Origin: Lachnospiraceae bacterium
GTDB taxonomy: Bacteria; Bacillota; Clostridia; Lachnospirales; Lachnospiraceae
Length of the DNA: 64,000 nucleotides
NCBI GenBank assembly: GCA_015056885.1
Contig: SVFL01000009.1
Span: 1-64,000 of the forward strand
Direction of reading: 5' to 3'
The number at the start of each line of letters is the position of its first letter. The stretch's first letter is position 1. The position numbers and the translations under genes are program-made. The notes below the pieces were generated by a model, which worked only from the letters and a program-made list of their open reading frames with translations, was not told the DNA's origin and did not search any database. Below, in pieces: positions 54,503-64,000 of the stretch.

Positions 54503-54905
54503 TTATATGCCAATTTATTTGTTTCCTTCCGTACAGCTCATTGTCTCCAGCTTCATACGAATTGGCAGTAAGAGCAAATTTCAAGAATACTGTTGCCAAA
54601 ATTATTATTGCAAGAAACATTATCCAATCTTTCTAATATTCAACCAAAAGACATGATGTTAATATTCCGGTTATAGCAAGTGCTATTCCCCCTATAATAA
54701 GTCGTTTTTTTACACTCCATTCTCTTTTCATAAATCTCTGCTCCTAATTTCTTTTTTCGTTGCCAATGCAACCATATTAAGGCAATCAACAGGCGGCATA
54801 TAATTGCCGGTTTCTCAACGAGAAATCGTTTTCTTGTATCCATTTTCAAGACCACCTTTGTTTTGATGTACCCATCGTATCAAACAAGGCATACATATGT
54901 CTGAT

Positions 54906-55777
54906 TTAACTAGTCTTTTTAATATATGCTTTTTTAACTTCTTTTGCTTTCTTATCAAAATGCTGTGTAAATATACAGGACACAATGGTTAATATACCCA
55001 ATAATGTCCAACCCAGGATATCATATTTACTTGTTCCGAATTTAAACATCAGCAATACATTAATAGTTACACATACTATTATATTTGAAATGAGAGACAG
55101 ACCACCTAATATAGCTAACCTATTGTATTTTTTATATAATTTCTGATCTTTATCCTCAAGAACGCTTGTCTTTATGAGTACATTATAGTATTTCTTATCT
55201 TTAACCAGCTCATGAAAATTACTTTGGGATTCAAGAGGCTCAATTTCATATTTATACCATGCAATATATAATCGCATCCATTTACCGGTCGTTTTACGGG
55301 CAACAAAGGCATAAATTAACAACCCTGCAACCGGCACCATCCATATTGCGAACATAAAAAATACAGCCAAATATTCATTGTAAGGCATAATATCAATTAG
55401 TTCATTGTCCTCATTTAAATAGGCATAAATAAAATATCCTTCACGGTATTTTTTATCGGTATAATCACTTATCTCATATTCTACGGCGTTTCCATCTATA
55501 ATTACACTGATTGTATTATCCTTGCTTAAATACACCCCCTGTCTGCAGCACCATCCGGCATATATTGCGATTTACCAACATATAAAAAGGATACAATCAT
55601 AAAGGGTACCACAAAAAGCAAAACAATCAAAAGCGAGCTTTTCGCAACATTATTATACGATTTTACAGCCTTAATTCCTTCTTCACTGGGATATTTTGCT
55701 ATAAAATTTAATACTTTTGATATTTCCGCCATGCTTCTTGCACTATTAGTTGCCACAGTAACATTGTTAAAATTCAT
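54906..55777 (-). pseudogene. Membrane protein (DUF3592-like) split by a frameshift at a G5 tract
   Basis: ORFs 55526..55777 and 54906..55535 join into one ~290-aa protein if one G is added to the G5 run (C5 at 55535-55539 on +). Confidence 0.6.
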
Positions 55778-56002
55778 ATTTATACTCCTTTGCTATTTAT
55801 AAGTTGTTACCTAATTTTAATCAAAGTTCTCAATAGCATTATCTATGTTATCCAGAAAATGTTCGTAAAAATTATCTGCAACCTTGATAACTCCATCACC
55901 ATCATGCTTACCCCAAGACACTATGTTGAACGATGCACCATTTTTGGCGGGTCATTCAACCACTATATTTAATACTTAAAGTTTCTCAATAATGTCTTAT
56001 CG

Positions 56003-56482
56003 TTACTTCTTCATTTTTGCACGTTCATATATAAGTGACATACCTAAAATAACTATCCATATACATGCAACAATTAATACACATACCTGTATAATCGCCA
56101 ATAGCAAATCACTTCCCCACTCTGAACCGGATATGTTACTTTCATGAATACTATAAAGTACCGGAAAAGCTACTAACATCAATCCGACATACACAACATC
56201 TGAAATTATTAAAATACTTGTACACTCCAAAGAGGTTGGTTTCCCTTTTTTCTTAAATATATAGAAATACACCCCACTGCCTATTATAATGCTACTTGCA
56301 ACAGCACACAGAGCTACTATTATCATAACCGCCCAAACATCTGATTGTGTCTGTCCATACATAATATCTGCTTTTACTAATCCTAAGAAAAATATGTAAC
56401 TAAATCCCAATGATATAGTTGCGATTTTTGCTGCTTCTACCAATATATCTAAACAAGTTTTCTTACTTACTTTATTAGTCAC
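56003..56482 (-). CDS. Small 4-TM membrane protein
   Basis: 159 aa, four hydrophobic segments, same-strand array. Confidence 0.6.
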   Translation of the reverse strand: MTNKVSKKTCLDILVEAAKIATISLGFSYIFFLGLVKADIMYGQTQSDVWAVMIIVALCAVASSIIIGSGVYFYIFKKKGKPTSLECTSILIISDVVYVGLMLVAFPVLYSIHESNISGSEWGSDLLLAIIQVCVLIVACIWIVILGMSLIYERAKMKK

Positions 56483-56514
56483 GGGCCCTCCTCACTAAAC
56501 ACAGTTTGTGTTTG

Positions 56515-56949
56515 CTACTGCTTTTTACGCTCAATCACCAAAAGCACTATTAACAGAAGTATCTCAAATGCAGTTATAACAAGCATAAAGAAAAGTCCTA
56601 ATACAAACCCTAATCCTTCATCAAAAGCAAGGGTCTGACAATAAACATTTGCATATAAATACACTTCAATTAAATACAGAATGCATGATATTAATTGTGT
56701 CATTTTACTTTGAAACAAACTAAATCCCAGTTTTGTCTTACATATATATCCCGCAATCATACGTACTATAGAACCAATAAAAGGGGTTAGGGCTAGAATT
56801 CCAAAATCTAATATAATACTTAATATACTTGTTACATCTAAATCACTTCTATACGATACCAATTCAAGCAAACCAAAATAAGACAGACAAGACATTGCAG
56901 ATATAACAAACGCTCCAAGTAGTATTTTAACCTTATTTATCATCTTCAA
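56515..56949 (-). CDS. 4-TM membrane protein, paralog A1
   Basis: 144 aa, C-terminal half almost identical to 57576..58010. Confidence 0.7.
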   Translation of the reverse strand: MKMINKVKILLGAFVISAMSCLSYFGLLELVSYRSDLDVTSILSIILDFGILALTPFIGSIVRMIAGYICKTKLGFSLFQSKMTQLISCILYLIEVYLYANVYCQTLAFDEGLGFVLGLFFMLVITAFEILLLIVLLVIERKKQ

Positions 56950-56978
56950 ACACCCTCTCCTTCGTTAACCACAGAACG

Positions 56979-57449
56979 TTAGCTGTTTACCCATTCTTTT
57001 ACTTTTTCAACTTTTTTGCCAACATCTATTTTATGCCCAATCACTAGAGATCCAATTAACAAAAGTACCTCAAGTACAATTATCACTAACGTAAAAATAA
57101 TCTCTATAGCAAATGCTAACCCCTCATCAAAAGCGAGCCTATGGCAATAAATACTTCCGTACCAATATCCTTCAAACATATACAAAAAGCATGATATCAA
57201 CATCATTATTTTACTTTGAAATGAACTAAACCCTAACTTTTTTTTACATACATATCCTGCAACAACCCGAATGATAGAACTTATAAAAGGGATTATTACC
57301 ATCATACCAAGAATCAGTATAAGAATTATGTTGACATTTATATTCGCTACTCGTACATAAAAAAATGTATCAAACAAGCCATAGTAGAATATACAAGAAA
57401 TTACTGATACAACAATTGCTCCAAATAATACTTTAATTTTTTCTTTCAT
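56979..57449 (-). CDS. 4-TM membrane protein, paralog B1
   Basis: 156 aa, N- and C-terminal ends near-identical to 58040..58510. Confidence 0.7.
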   Translation of the reverse strand: MKEKIKVLFGAIVVSVISCIFYYGLFDTFFYVRVANINVNIILILILGMMVIIPFISSIIRVVAGYVCKKKLGFSSFQSKIMMLISCFLYMFEGYWYGSIYCHRLAFDEGLAFAIEIIFTLVIIVLEVLLLIGSLVIGHKIDVGKKVEKVKEWVNS

Positions 57450-57529
57450 AGTGTTTTATCCGCCTTTCTGACAAGGACACTGCTGAGGTCACAAAACCCA
57501 ATGGCTAATTTAACAAGTCAAACACCAAC

Positions 57530-57568
57530 AAAGCACCAGCCAATTATTTCTTATCTGACTGGTGCTTT
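57530..57568 (-). terminator. Hairpin between duplicated modules
   Basis: AAAGCACCAG/CTGGTGCTTT. Confidence 0.5.
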
Positions 57569-57575
57569 GTGCCTG

Positions 57576-58010
57576 TTATTGCTTTTTACGCTCAATTACC
57601 AAAAGCCCTATTAACAGAAGCATCTCAAATGCAGTTATAACAAGCATAAAGAAAAGTCCTAATACGAAACCTAATCCTTCATCAAAAGCAAGAGTATGAC
57701 AATAAATGTTTGCATATAAATACACTTCAATCAAATACAGAATGCAAGATATCAATTGTGTCATTTTACTTTGAAACAAACTAAATCCCAGTTTTGTCTT
57801 ACATATGTACCCTGCAATAACACGGACTATAGAACCAACAAAAGGAATTAATGCCAACGTACCTAAAGCCAATATTAGAATCAAAATATCTGGCAAATCC
57901 ATGTTGCTTTCATATGATACTAGTTCAAATAAAGAAAAAAAAAGTAGACTAGACAAAATAGATACAACAAATGCTCCAAGTAGTATTTTAACTTTATTTA
58001 TCATCTTCAA
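57576..58010 (-). CDS. 4-TM membrane protein, paralog A2
   Basis: 144 aa, paralog of 56515..56949. Confidence 0.7.
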   Translation of the reverse strand: MKMINKVKILLGAFVVSILSSLLFFSLFELVSYESNMDLPDILILILALGTLALIPFVGSIVRVIAGYICKTKLGFSLFQSKMTQLISCILYLIEVYLYANIYCHTLAFDEGLGFVLGLFFMLVITAFEMLLLIGLLVIERKKQ

Positions 58011-58039
58011 ACACCCAATTCTTTGTTATCCACGGATTG

Positions 58040-58510
58040 TTAGCTGTTTACCCATTCTTTTACTTCCTCAACCCTTTTACCAACATCTACTTTACGCTCA
58101 ATCACCAAAAGCACTATTAGCAGAAGTATCTCTAATGCAGTCACTCCCCAAGCAAGGAAAATCCCCAGTACAAACCCTAAACCTTCCTCAAAGGATAACC
58201 TTTCACCATAGGGTAATGTTCCATAATAGATTCCAAAACCATACAAAAAACTGGACACTAACAGCATTACCTTACTTTGGAACGAACTCAATTGTAATCT
58301 TTTCTGACACCAATAGCACAAAAACACGCGAATGATTACACCAATAACAGGAAGCAAAACGATGATTCCCACTACCAATATCAAAACCACAATATCCGGC
58401 ATTTCTGGAGATTTTATAAAGGGTAACAGCGAAAACAAGCCATAGTAGAATATACAAGAAATTACTGATAAAACAATCGCTCCAAATAATACTTTAATTT
58501 TTTCTTTCAT
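58040..58510 (-). CDS. 4-TM membrane protein, paralog B2
   Basis: 156 aa, paralog of 56979..57449. Confidence 0.7.
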   Translation of the reverse strand: MKEKIKVLFGAIVLSVISCIFYYGLFSLLPFIKSPEMPDIVVLILVVGIIVLLPVIGVIIRVFLCYWCQKRLQLSSFQSKVMLLVSSFLYGFGIYYGTLPYGERLSFEEGLGFVLGIFLAWGVTALEILLLIVLLVIERKVDVGKRVEEVKEWVNS

Positions 58511-58772
58511 AGTGTTTTATCCACCTTTCTGACAAGGACACTGCTGAATTTCTAAAACTCAATAGCTAATTTTCTTTTACTATCTAGTCTGTTTTCATTA
58601 ATTATGTTCTTCTATACCAACCAGTATGTTTATCTTAAACAGAACAAAGAATAAGTAAAGCAACTTGTACCCAAACTAATTTCTATATTAACCAGTTTGG
58701 GCACAAATTGTAAATAGTTTATGCCTCCATAAAGAATACTAAGATTAGATATGTGTTTAAATAGCTATATAA

Positions 58773-59219
58773 TCACCTTTTATTTTTAACCTCACAAACA
58801 TTTATAACAATATAACGTACAAAATTAAAAAATATTATTATACACATTAATATCAAAATCCAAATATTTATCATGCAATAATATATTCCATAATTCTCCA
58901 TAGCACTCCATTCAAATATGTCTCCCACAACGCAGGATCCTGCTACATGAATAATTGTGTTTATTATACTAAGAACCAGACAAAGTACATTTTTCTCCTT
59001 CTCTGTATATTTCTGTTTAGATTTATATTCAGCACACAGATAACAAGCAACTACATTAATTGTAGCACATATAAATCCACTCCAAAAAACCACTTCTGAT
59101 AATAATATACCTAATTTTCTATATATAAAAAAATAAAAAATCGAATAATAACAAATATTCAAAAGCAAGGTACATAATGGAGTAATTACGATAAGTCCAC
59201 TTTTTATGTTACGTATCAT
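58773..59219 (-). CDS. 4-TM membrane protein translationally coupled to the upstream VWA protein (candidate immunity/partner)
   Basis: Start overlaps the stop of the upstream gene by 4 nt (ATGA). Confidence 0.65.
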   Translation of the reverse strand: MIRNIKSGLIVITPLCTLLLNICYYSIFYFFIYRKLGILLSEVVFWSGFICATINVVACYLCAEYKSKQKYTEKEKNVLCLVLSIINTIIHVAGSCVVGDIFEWSAMENYGIYYCMINIWILILMCIIIFFNFVRYIVINVCEVKNKR

Positions 59220-62200
59220 TGTTCATCCCCTTTATTACACCACCAAAAATAAGGAACCATATCAAAGTAATAATGTGCAATTGACACATTTGAAGCTTTA
59301 TTATTGTCATTTGGAGAATAATTGTATGTGGGACCTATATCTTTATAATCATCTAACTTCATAACAGAGGTTGCAAAAGGTTTACTTGTAATTTCTTTAA
59401 CACTTCCCGCAATTTCAACTTTATAAATTGCCTCTAGTCCACTATCTGTTATATACTTATGCGTAGAACCTACGGAAGTTTCATCTTTAACATTCTCTGG
59501 TCGATGATATTTTGAATCCCCAAAAGAAAGTTTTTTAAATCCTGCTTTACTCGCTTCATAAGATGAAATTGGTAGGAATATATCCTTATATGCATTTGCC
59601 TCAAATCTTTCAGTATAATGAATATCTTCTCTCCATTCAGAGCTAGACAAAAAAGTATTTTTGCTATAATCAAAATACAAGTATTGTTCAGGATCTTTGT
59701 CAAGATGTGGCACGCCTGGTTCAGATTCTGCAGCATTATTTATTAAATCAACAAGTCCATATTCTAACTTAAATTTTTTTCCAGATACACTATCTACCAA
59801 CTCTGCTTTTCTATAAATCTCATCATAATTACCTTCCACAACATTGTTACCTACACTCGCATACAAAATATAATATTCTGTATTTCCATCTCTATTTAAT
59901 CTTACATATTTTCTTGTAGAGTAAGGCAGTGCAGATGTATCAATGAAAGTATAAATTGTGTACGAACAATCATCTGATAATTGTCCGCTTGCATATTCCT
60001 TTCTTGTTAAATAGGGAACATCAATATTATATGAAAGAAGGTACGAATTTGCCTTGTCATTTCCCAAATTATAATTATCTTTCAAGAACGGATTACTATT
60101 CACTCTATAATACTTTAAATCCTCCAAATATTCACCTAATTCATAACCATCATTTTTTCCATCATAATCGCTATCTGGTTTTAATGGATATATTTTAAAT
60201 TCACTATTTTTTTGATTATAATTTCCAATAATGGTACGAATTTCCTCTCTCTCCGTTTTATCATCCACTCCATCTCTATCGCTATCTACCAACGTAGGAT
60301 TGGAACTCATTTTAACATAAACTACCCCAGCTGCTGATTGTGTTACATTTATTTCGTCTCCATCAATTACACCATCCTCATCACTATCCCTATCAAGATA
60401 ATCCATTGCTAACAATTCGATTCCTGTTCCAAGTCGTAACATTCCACATGCCATTGCCTTTTCATGATAATCAGAAACACCATCTTCATCACTGTCTTTA
60501 TATAAATCTGTTAAATCTATGAGATTATCAAAAATGTCATACAACTCATTATCTTGTGATGCATGAAAGTATTTCCCTCCAGTTCCTTCTGCTATTTTTG
60601 ATAACACACTAGTTGAAACGTCGCTACCCAATCCAATTGTGTAAATAGTTACACCTTCTTTTTTTGCAGTCACAGTATGTACTGTATTATATGAACCCGC
60701 ACCGTCCGTTAACATTACTATACACTTTTGTTTACCTTCTCCATCATATTCGCTTGTAATAAATAACAATAAGGCTCCCCAAATTCCGCTACTAAGATTT
60801 GTTCCACCAGAACTATCAATTTTATCAACCGCTGCATATAATTCATCCTTATTATTTGTAAATCCACTATACACATAAGAATAATTATCAAAATCGACAA
60901 CTGCCGCACGATCATTATTAGTTAATTTATCAATAAACTTTTTAGTAACCGTTTTTCTAATTCCTGTTCCATCATTACTAGTCATACTTCCAGATGAATC
61001 TATTACAAATACTATATCAAGACTTGCATTACTCATTCCATTCTCATCAAAATTTAAAGCATACTGCCAAACTTCATCGTATTCTATTTTATTTAATAAA
61101 ATATAACTCGAAAAATGTTCAAGCTGTACTGAAATTGTATTACCATCCCAAAGAGCATTTAACTGTTCCTCAAGCATCTGCGTTTCTTCATTATAATAGT
61201 AAATAGCTGGTTCAAAACCTGTATTTTCAAGTACTTCTTCATCTATTTTATAACTTAACATTGCACTAGAAAAAGTCCCTGCTAATGAAAAATCATAAGC
61301 ACAGCCTTCACCTATATATCCAGGAATTTTATATGGCAACACAGGATCGTTCTCGGCTATTTCTTTAATCATAAGACTTTCTACCTGTTCTGGCAAAATC
61401 GAAATGTTTAAACATGCCTCCACGCTACTTTCTTCACTAACAGGAATATTATACTCTATACTTACACTTCCATCTTCTTCTAAATCTGATAAGCATGGAT
61501 TAAGTCCTAATTTGATTTCATATAAATCATTTATTTTATCATTATCTGTATCTGGAGACTTCGGATTAGTACCATATATTTTCACCTCATCATAATCTGT
61601 TAATTCATCATGATCTGTATCTTCTGAATTTATATTAGTATTGTATTCTAGTTCTTCTTTGTTAAATAGTCCATCACCATCATAGTCACAATCACTATTA
61701 TAAACCAAAGGATCTGTATTTAACAGGAAAATTTCATCAATATCACTGAATTCATCCTTATCTGTATCCGCATCATTTGGATTTGTCCCATATTGAGCCT
61801 CACGATAATTTTCTAAACCATCTTTATCATCATCATTTTTATCTACACTCAACTTATTCATATTTTCTTCTGAACTATTCCATATATGGGTACTATATTG
61901 AACCGTGGCTCCATTTTTAGCTAAGGCAGTAATTGTTACTATATTATCTCCAATTAACAGCTGTGGCTCATCCATTTCCCAAACACCATTTTCAAAAGTT
62001 ACTACATTTTGAGGTACATTTACTAATCCGGACACCACATCAAGTTCAATACTTTTGATCTTTGAATCATCTATCGAAATTGTGCCTTCAAATTTATCTA
62101 TTTTGCCGGCAACTACATATCCTTCAAATCCTTCATATTGGAACATGTTATCCGGTATATTAAAGGTCACTTCAAATGCTTCGTCAATTATATCATCCTT

Positions 62201-62983
62201 ATTTGCTCCATCTTCTGTGCCATAACCTATCTGCCTTAACAAATAATTTTCCGGCTCAGTCATGCCAACAAACTCACATCCTTTGATTCCAATCGAAACG
62301 CTTCTGCTCGGAGCTATCGTACTGTTATATTCTGCATTTCTAACAACATAATGATTCCCCTCATGCTCCTCTATAACACCATTCCAGATTTCAGTAATCT
62401 CTCTATCAAAATCGAACTCCAATACCCAATCTTCTATGGCCGTATCAGTATTATTAGTTATAGAAATAGAACCATAAAATCCGGTTCCCCAGTCATTCTC
62501 AACATCATACTGAATTACATAATCATCTTCATTGTTAGAAGATATTTCAGCATTCCAGATATTTGTTATGGAATTATTATAGTCAAACCCTAAATACCAG
62601 TTCTGAATAGCGCTATCTCCGGTATTCTCAAGCTTTACCTTTGCATTATAGCCCGCATCCCAATAAGATGTCAAAGTAAATGTAACTCTATAATTTTCAC
62701 CTTCAAAAATATTTTCAGTAGTTACCTGATCCCATGTACTGTTATCTGTTCCATCAATGGTACCTTCCATGCTACTTGTTATCATGTTTTCTGTATAAGT
62801 AGCATTCTCTATACTTGTTGTTTCCTGTGCATAACTAGACACATTTACTGTATTAATACAAACTGCTACTATAAGTACACTCGCCCATATTTTTTTCCAA
62901 ATCTTGTTCCTTTCTTGTTCCTTTCGTAAACGAAATTCATATTTGAGCATTGCAATTAATCTATTGTTCCTCCCCTCTTGCAT
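59216..62983 (-). CDS. Large secreted protein: CBM2-like repeats, TSP3 calcium-binding repeats, VWA domain, toxin-like C-terminus
   Basis: Signal-like WASVLIVAVCINTVNVSSYA; two CBM2-like repeats; DxDxDG TSP3 repeats in two blocks; VWA MIDAS DSSGSM; unique C-terminal ~280 aa. Start codon uncertain (62983 or 62950). Confidence 0.8.
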   Translation of the reverse strand: MQEGRNNRLIAMLKYEFRLRKEQERNKIWKKIWASVLIVAVCINTVNVSSYAQETTSIENATYTENMITSSMEGTIDGTDNSTWDQVTTENIFEGENYRVTFTLTSYWDAGYNAKVKLENTGDSAIQNWYLGFDYNNSITNIWNAEISSNNEDDYVIQYDVENDWGTGFYGSISITNNTDTAIEDWVLEFDFDREITEIWNGVIEEHEGNHYVVRNAEYNSTIAPSRSVSIGIKGCEFVGMTEPENYLLRQIGYGTEDGANKDDIIDEAFEVTFNIPDNMFQYEGFEGYVVAGKIDKFEGTISIDDSKIKSIELDVVSGLVNVPQNVVTFENGVWEMDEPQLLIGDNIVTITALAKNGATVQYSTHIWNSSEENMNKLSVDKNDDDKDGLENYREAQYGTNPNDADTDKDEFSDIDEIFLLNTDPLVYNSDCDYDGDGLFNKEELEYNTNINSEDTDHDELTDYDEVKIYGTNPKSPDTDNDKINDLYEIKLGLNPCLSDLEEDGSVSIEYNIPVSEESSVEACLNISILPEQVESLMIKEIAENDPVLPYKIPGYIGEGCAYDFSLAGTFSSAMLSYKIDEEVLENTGFEPAIYYYNEETQMLEEQLNALWDGNTISVQLEHFSSYILLNKIEYDEVWQYALNFDENGMSNASLDIVFVIDSSGSMTSNDGTGIRKTVTKKFIDKLTNNDRAAVVDFDNYSYVYSGFTNNKDELYAAVDKIDSSGGTNLSSGIWGALLLFITSEYDGEGKQKCIVMLTDGAGSYNTVHTVTAKKEGVTIYTIGLGSDVSTSVLSKIAEGTGGKYFHASQDNELYDIFDNLIDLTDLYKDSDEDGVSDYHEKAMACGMLRLGTGIELLAMDYLDRDSDEDGVIDGDEINVTQSAAGVVYVKMSSNPTLVDSDRDGVDDKTEREEIRTIIGNYNQKNSEFKIYPLKPDSDYDGKNDGYELGEYLEDLKYYRVNSNPFLKDNYNLGNDKANSYLLSYNIDVPYLTRKEYASGQLSDDCSYTIYTFIDTSALPYSTRKYVRLNRDGNTEYYILYASVGNNVVEGNYDEIYRKAELVDSVSGKKFKLEYGLVDLINNAAESEPGVPHLDKDPEQYLYFDYSKNTFLSSSEWREDIHYTERFEANAYKDIFLPISSYEASKAGFKKLSFGDSKYHRPENVKDETSVGSTHKYITDSGLEAIYKVEIAGSVKEITSKPFATSVMKLDDYKDIGPTYNYSPNDNNKASNVSIAHYYFDMVPYFWWCNKGDEQ

Positions 62984-63064
62984 TTCATTTCTCGCATTCG
63001 CTCAAAACAAAATACCCTGAAAAATATCCATGCAGTAACTATTTCAATTATTTTATACAACAAA

Positions 63065-63098
63065 GGAGCTGCGCACCGATTGCTCAGTGCACAGCTCC
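63065..63098 (-). terminator. Terminator of fba
   Basis: GGAGCTGCGCAC/GTGCACAGCTCC. Confidence 0.6.
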
Positions 63099-63127
63099 GA
63101 CCTAATTTACTTATTTCATATATCAGC

Positions 63128-63991
63128 TTACGCCTTGCCAACGGAACCGAACAGCTCCATCTTCTCCTTAACAGTAGCCTTGATAGCTTCTGCACCGGGA
63201 GCAAGCAGCTTACGAGGATCGAAGCCCTTGCCTTCCAAATCCTTGCCTGCCTCGATATACTTACGGGTAGCCTCTGCAAATGCCAGCTGACACTCGGTAT
63301 TTACATTAATCTTTGCTACACCCAGGCTGATTGCCTTCTTAATCATATCTGCGGGGATACCGGTACCGCCGTGAAGAACCAGAGGAAGGTCTCCGGTGCG
63401 CTGCTGAACAGCATCCAAAGTCTCGAAGCTCAATCCCTGCCAGTTTGCAGGATATTTGCCATGGATGTTACCAATACCTGCTGCCAGGAAATCTACACCC
63501 AAATCAGCGATTGCCTTACACTCTTCGGGATCTGCACATTCACCCATACCTACAACACCGTCTTCCTCGCCGCCGATGGAACCAACCTCAGCCTCGATGG
63601 ACATGCCCTTCTCGTGAGCAATCTTAACCAGCTCGGTAGTCTTCTGAACATTCTCCTCAATGGGATAGTGAGAACCGTCAAACATGATGGAGGAGAAACC
63701 TGCCTCGATACACTTCTGACAGCCTTCATATGTACCATGATCCAGATGAAGTGCTACGGGCACATCAATCCCCATATCCTGAATCATACCATTTACCATA
63801 CCAACTACAACATGATAACCACCCATGTACTTACCTGCACCCTCGGATACGCCGAGAATAACAGGAGACTTGCACTCCTGAGCAGTAAGCAGAATAGACT
63901 TGGTCCACTCCAGATTATTGATATTGAACTGGCCTACCGCATAATGGCCTGCCTTTGCCTTTTGAAGCATTTCTGTTGCTGATACTAACAT
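63128..63991 (-). CDS. fba: Class II fructose-1,6-bisphosphate aldolase
   Basis: AVGQFNINNLEWTKSILLTAQE, VALHLDHGTYEGC, LVLHGGTGIP. Confidence 0.95.
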   Translation of the reverse strand: MLVSATEMLQKAKAGHYAVGQFNINNLEWTKSILLTAQECKSPVILGVSEGAGKYMGGYHVVVGMVNGMIQDMGIDVPVALHLDHGTYEGCQKCIEAGFSSIMFDGSHYPIEENVQKTTELVKIAHEKGMSIEAEVGSIGGEEDGVVGMGECADPEECKAIADLGVDFLAAGIGNIHGKYPANWQGLSFETLDAVQQRTGDLPLVLHGGTGIPADMIKKAISLGVAKINVNTECQLAFAEATRKYIEAGKDLEGKGFDPRKLLAPGAEAIKATVKEKMELFGSVGKA

Positions 63992-64000
63992 AGTAACTAC

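Overview
64 kb of a Firmicutes chromosome, most likely Lachnospiraceae/Clostridia judging from gene content and synteny. Most of it is core: GSIII, tRNA-Gln(CUG), a reoM-ruvX-DUF1292-rnj-ylbF-mltG-like-trmR-trhP block, mtaB, thiI, a nifS-type cysteine desulfurase, rsmE, prmA, hrcA-grpE-dnaK-dnaJ with CIRCE, a DUF4956/VTC/CotH operon, uppP, glpK, hflKC, a cyclophilin, an AGCS symporter and fba. Three places look accessory or unusual. (1) The left end (1-4.3 kb) has an excisionase-like gene behind iteron-like repeats, plus a two-gene SIR2 + membrane-protein candidate defence module next to tRNA-Gln. (2) The right end (54.6-63 kb) has a large secreted CBM2-like/TSP3/VWA protein with a toxin-like C-terminus. 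It is followed by a same-strand array of small 4-TM proteins, including a tandemly duplicated, mosaic pair, which resembles a polymorphic toxin with a poly-immunity locus. (3) Several non-coding structured elements are not explained by the genes: a tandem pair of ~220-nt units with covarying hairpins and terminators (52.44-52.93 kb), a 245-bp near-perfect palindrome (13.89-14.14 kb), and a three-hairpin GGGTC element between GSIII and tRNA-Gln (4.87-5.04 kb). All product calls come from reading motifs by eye; no database search was run.
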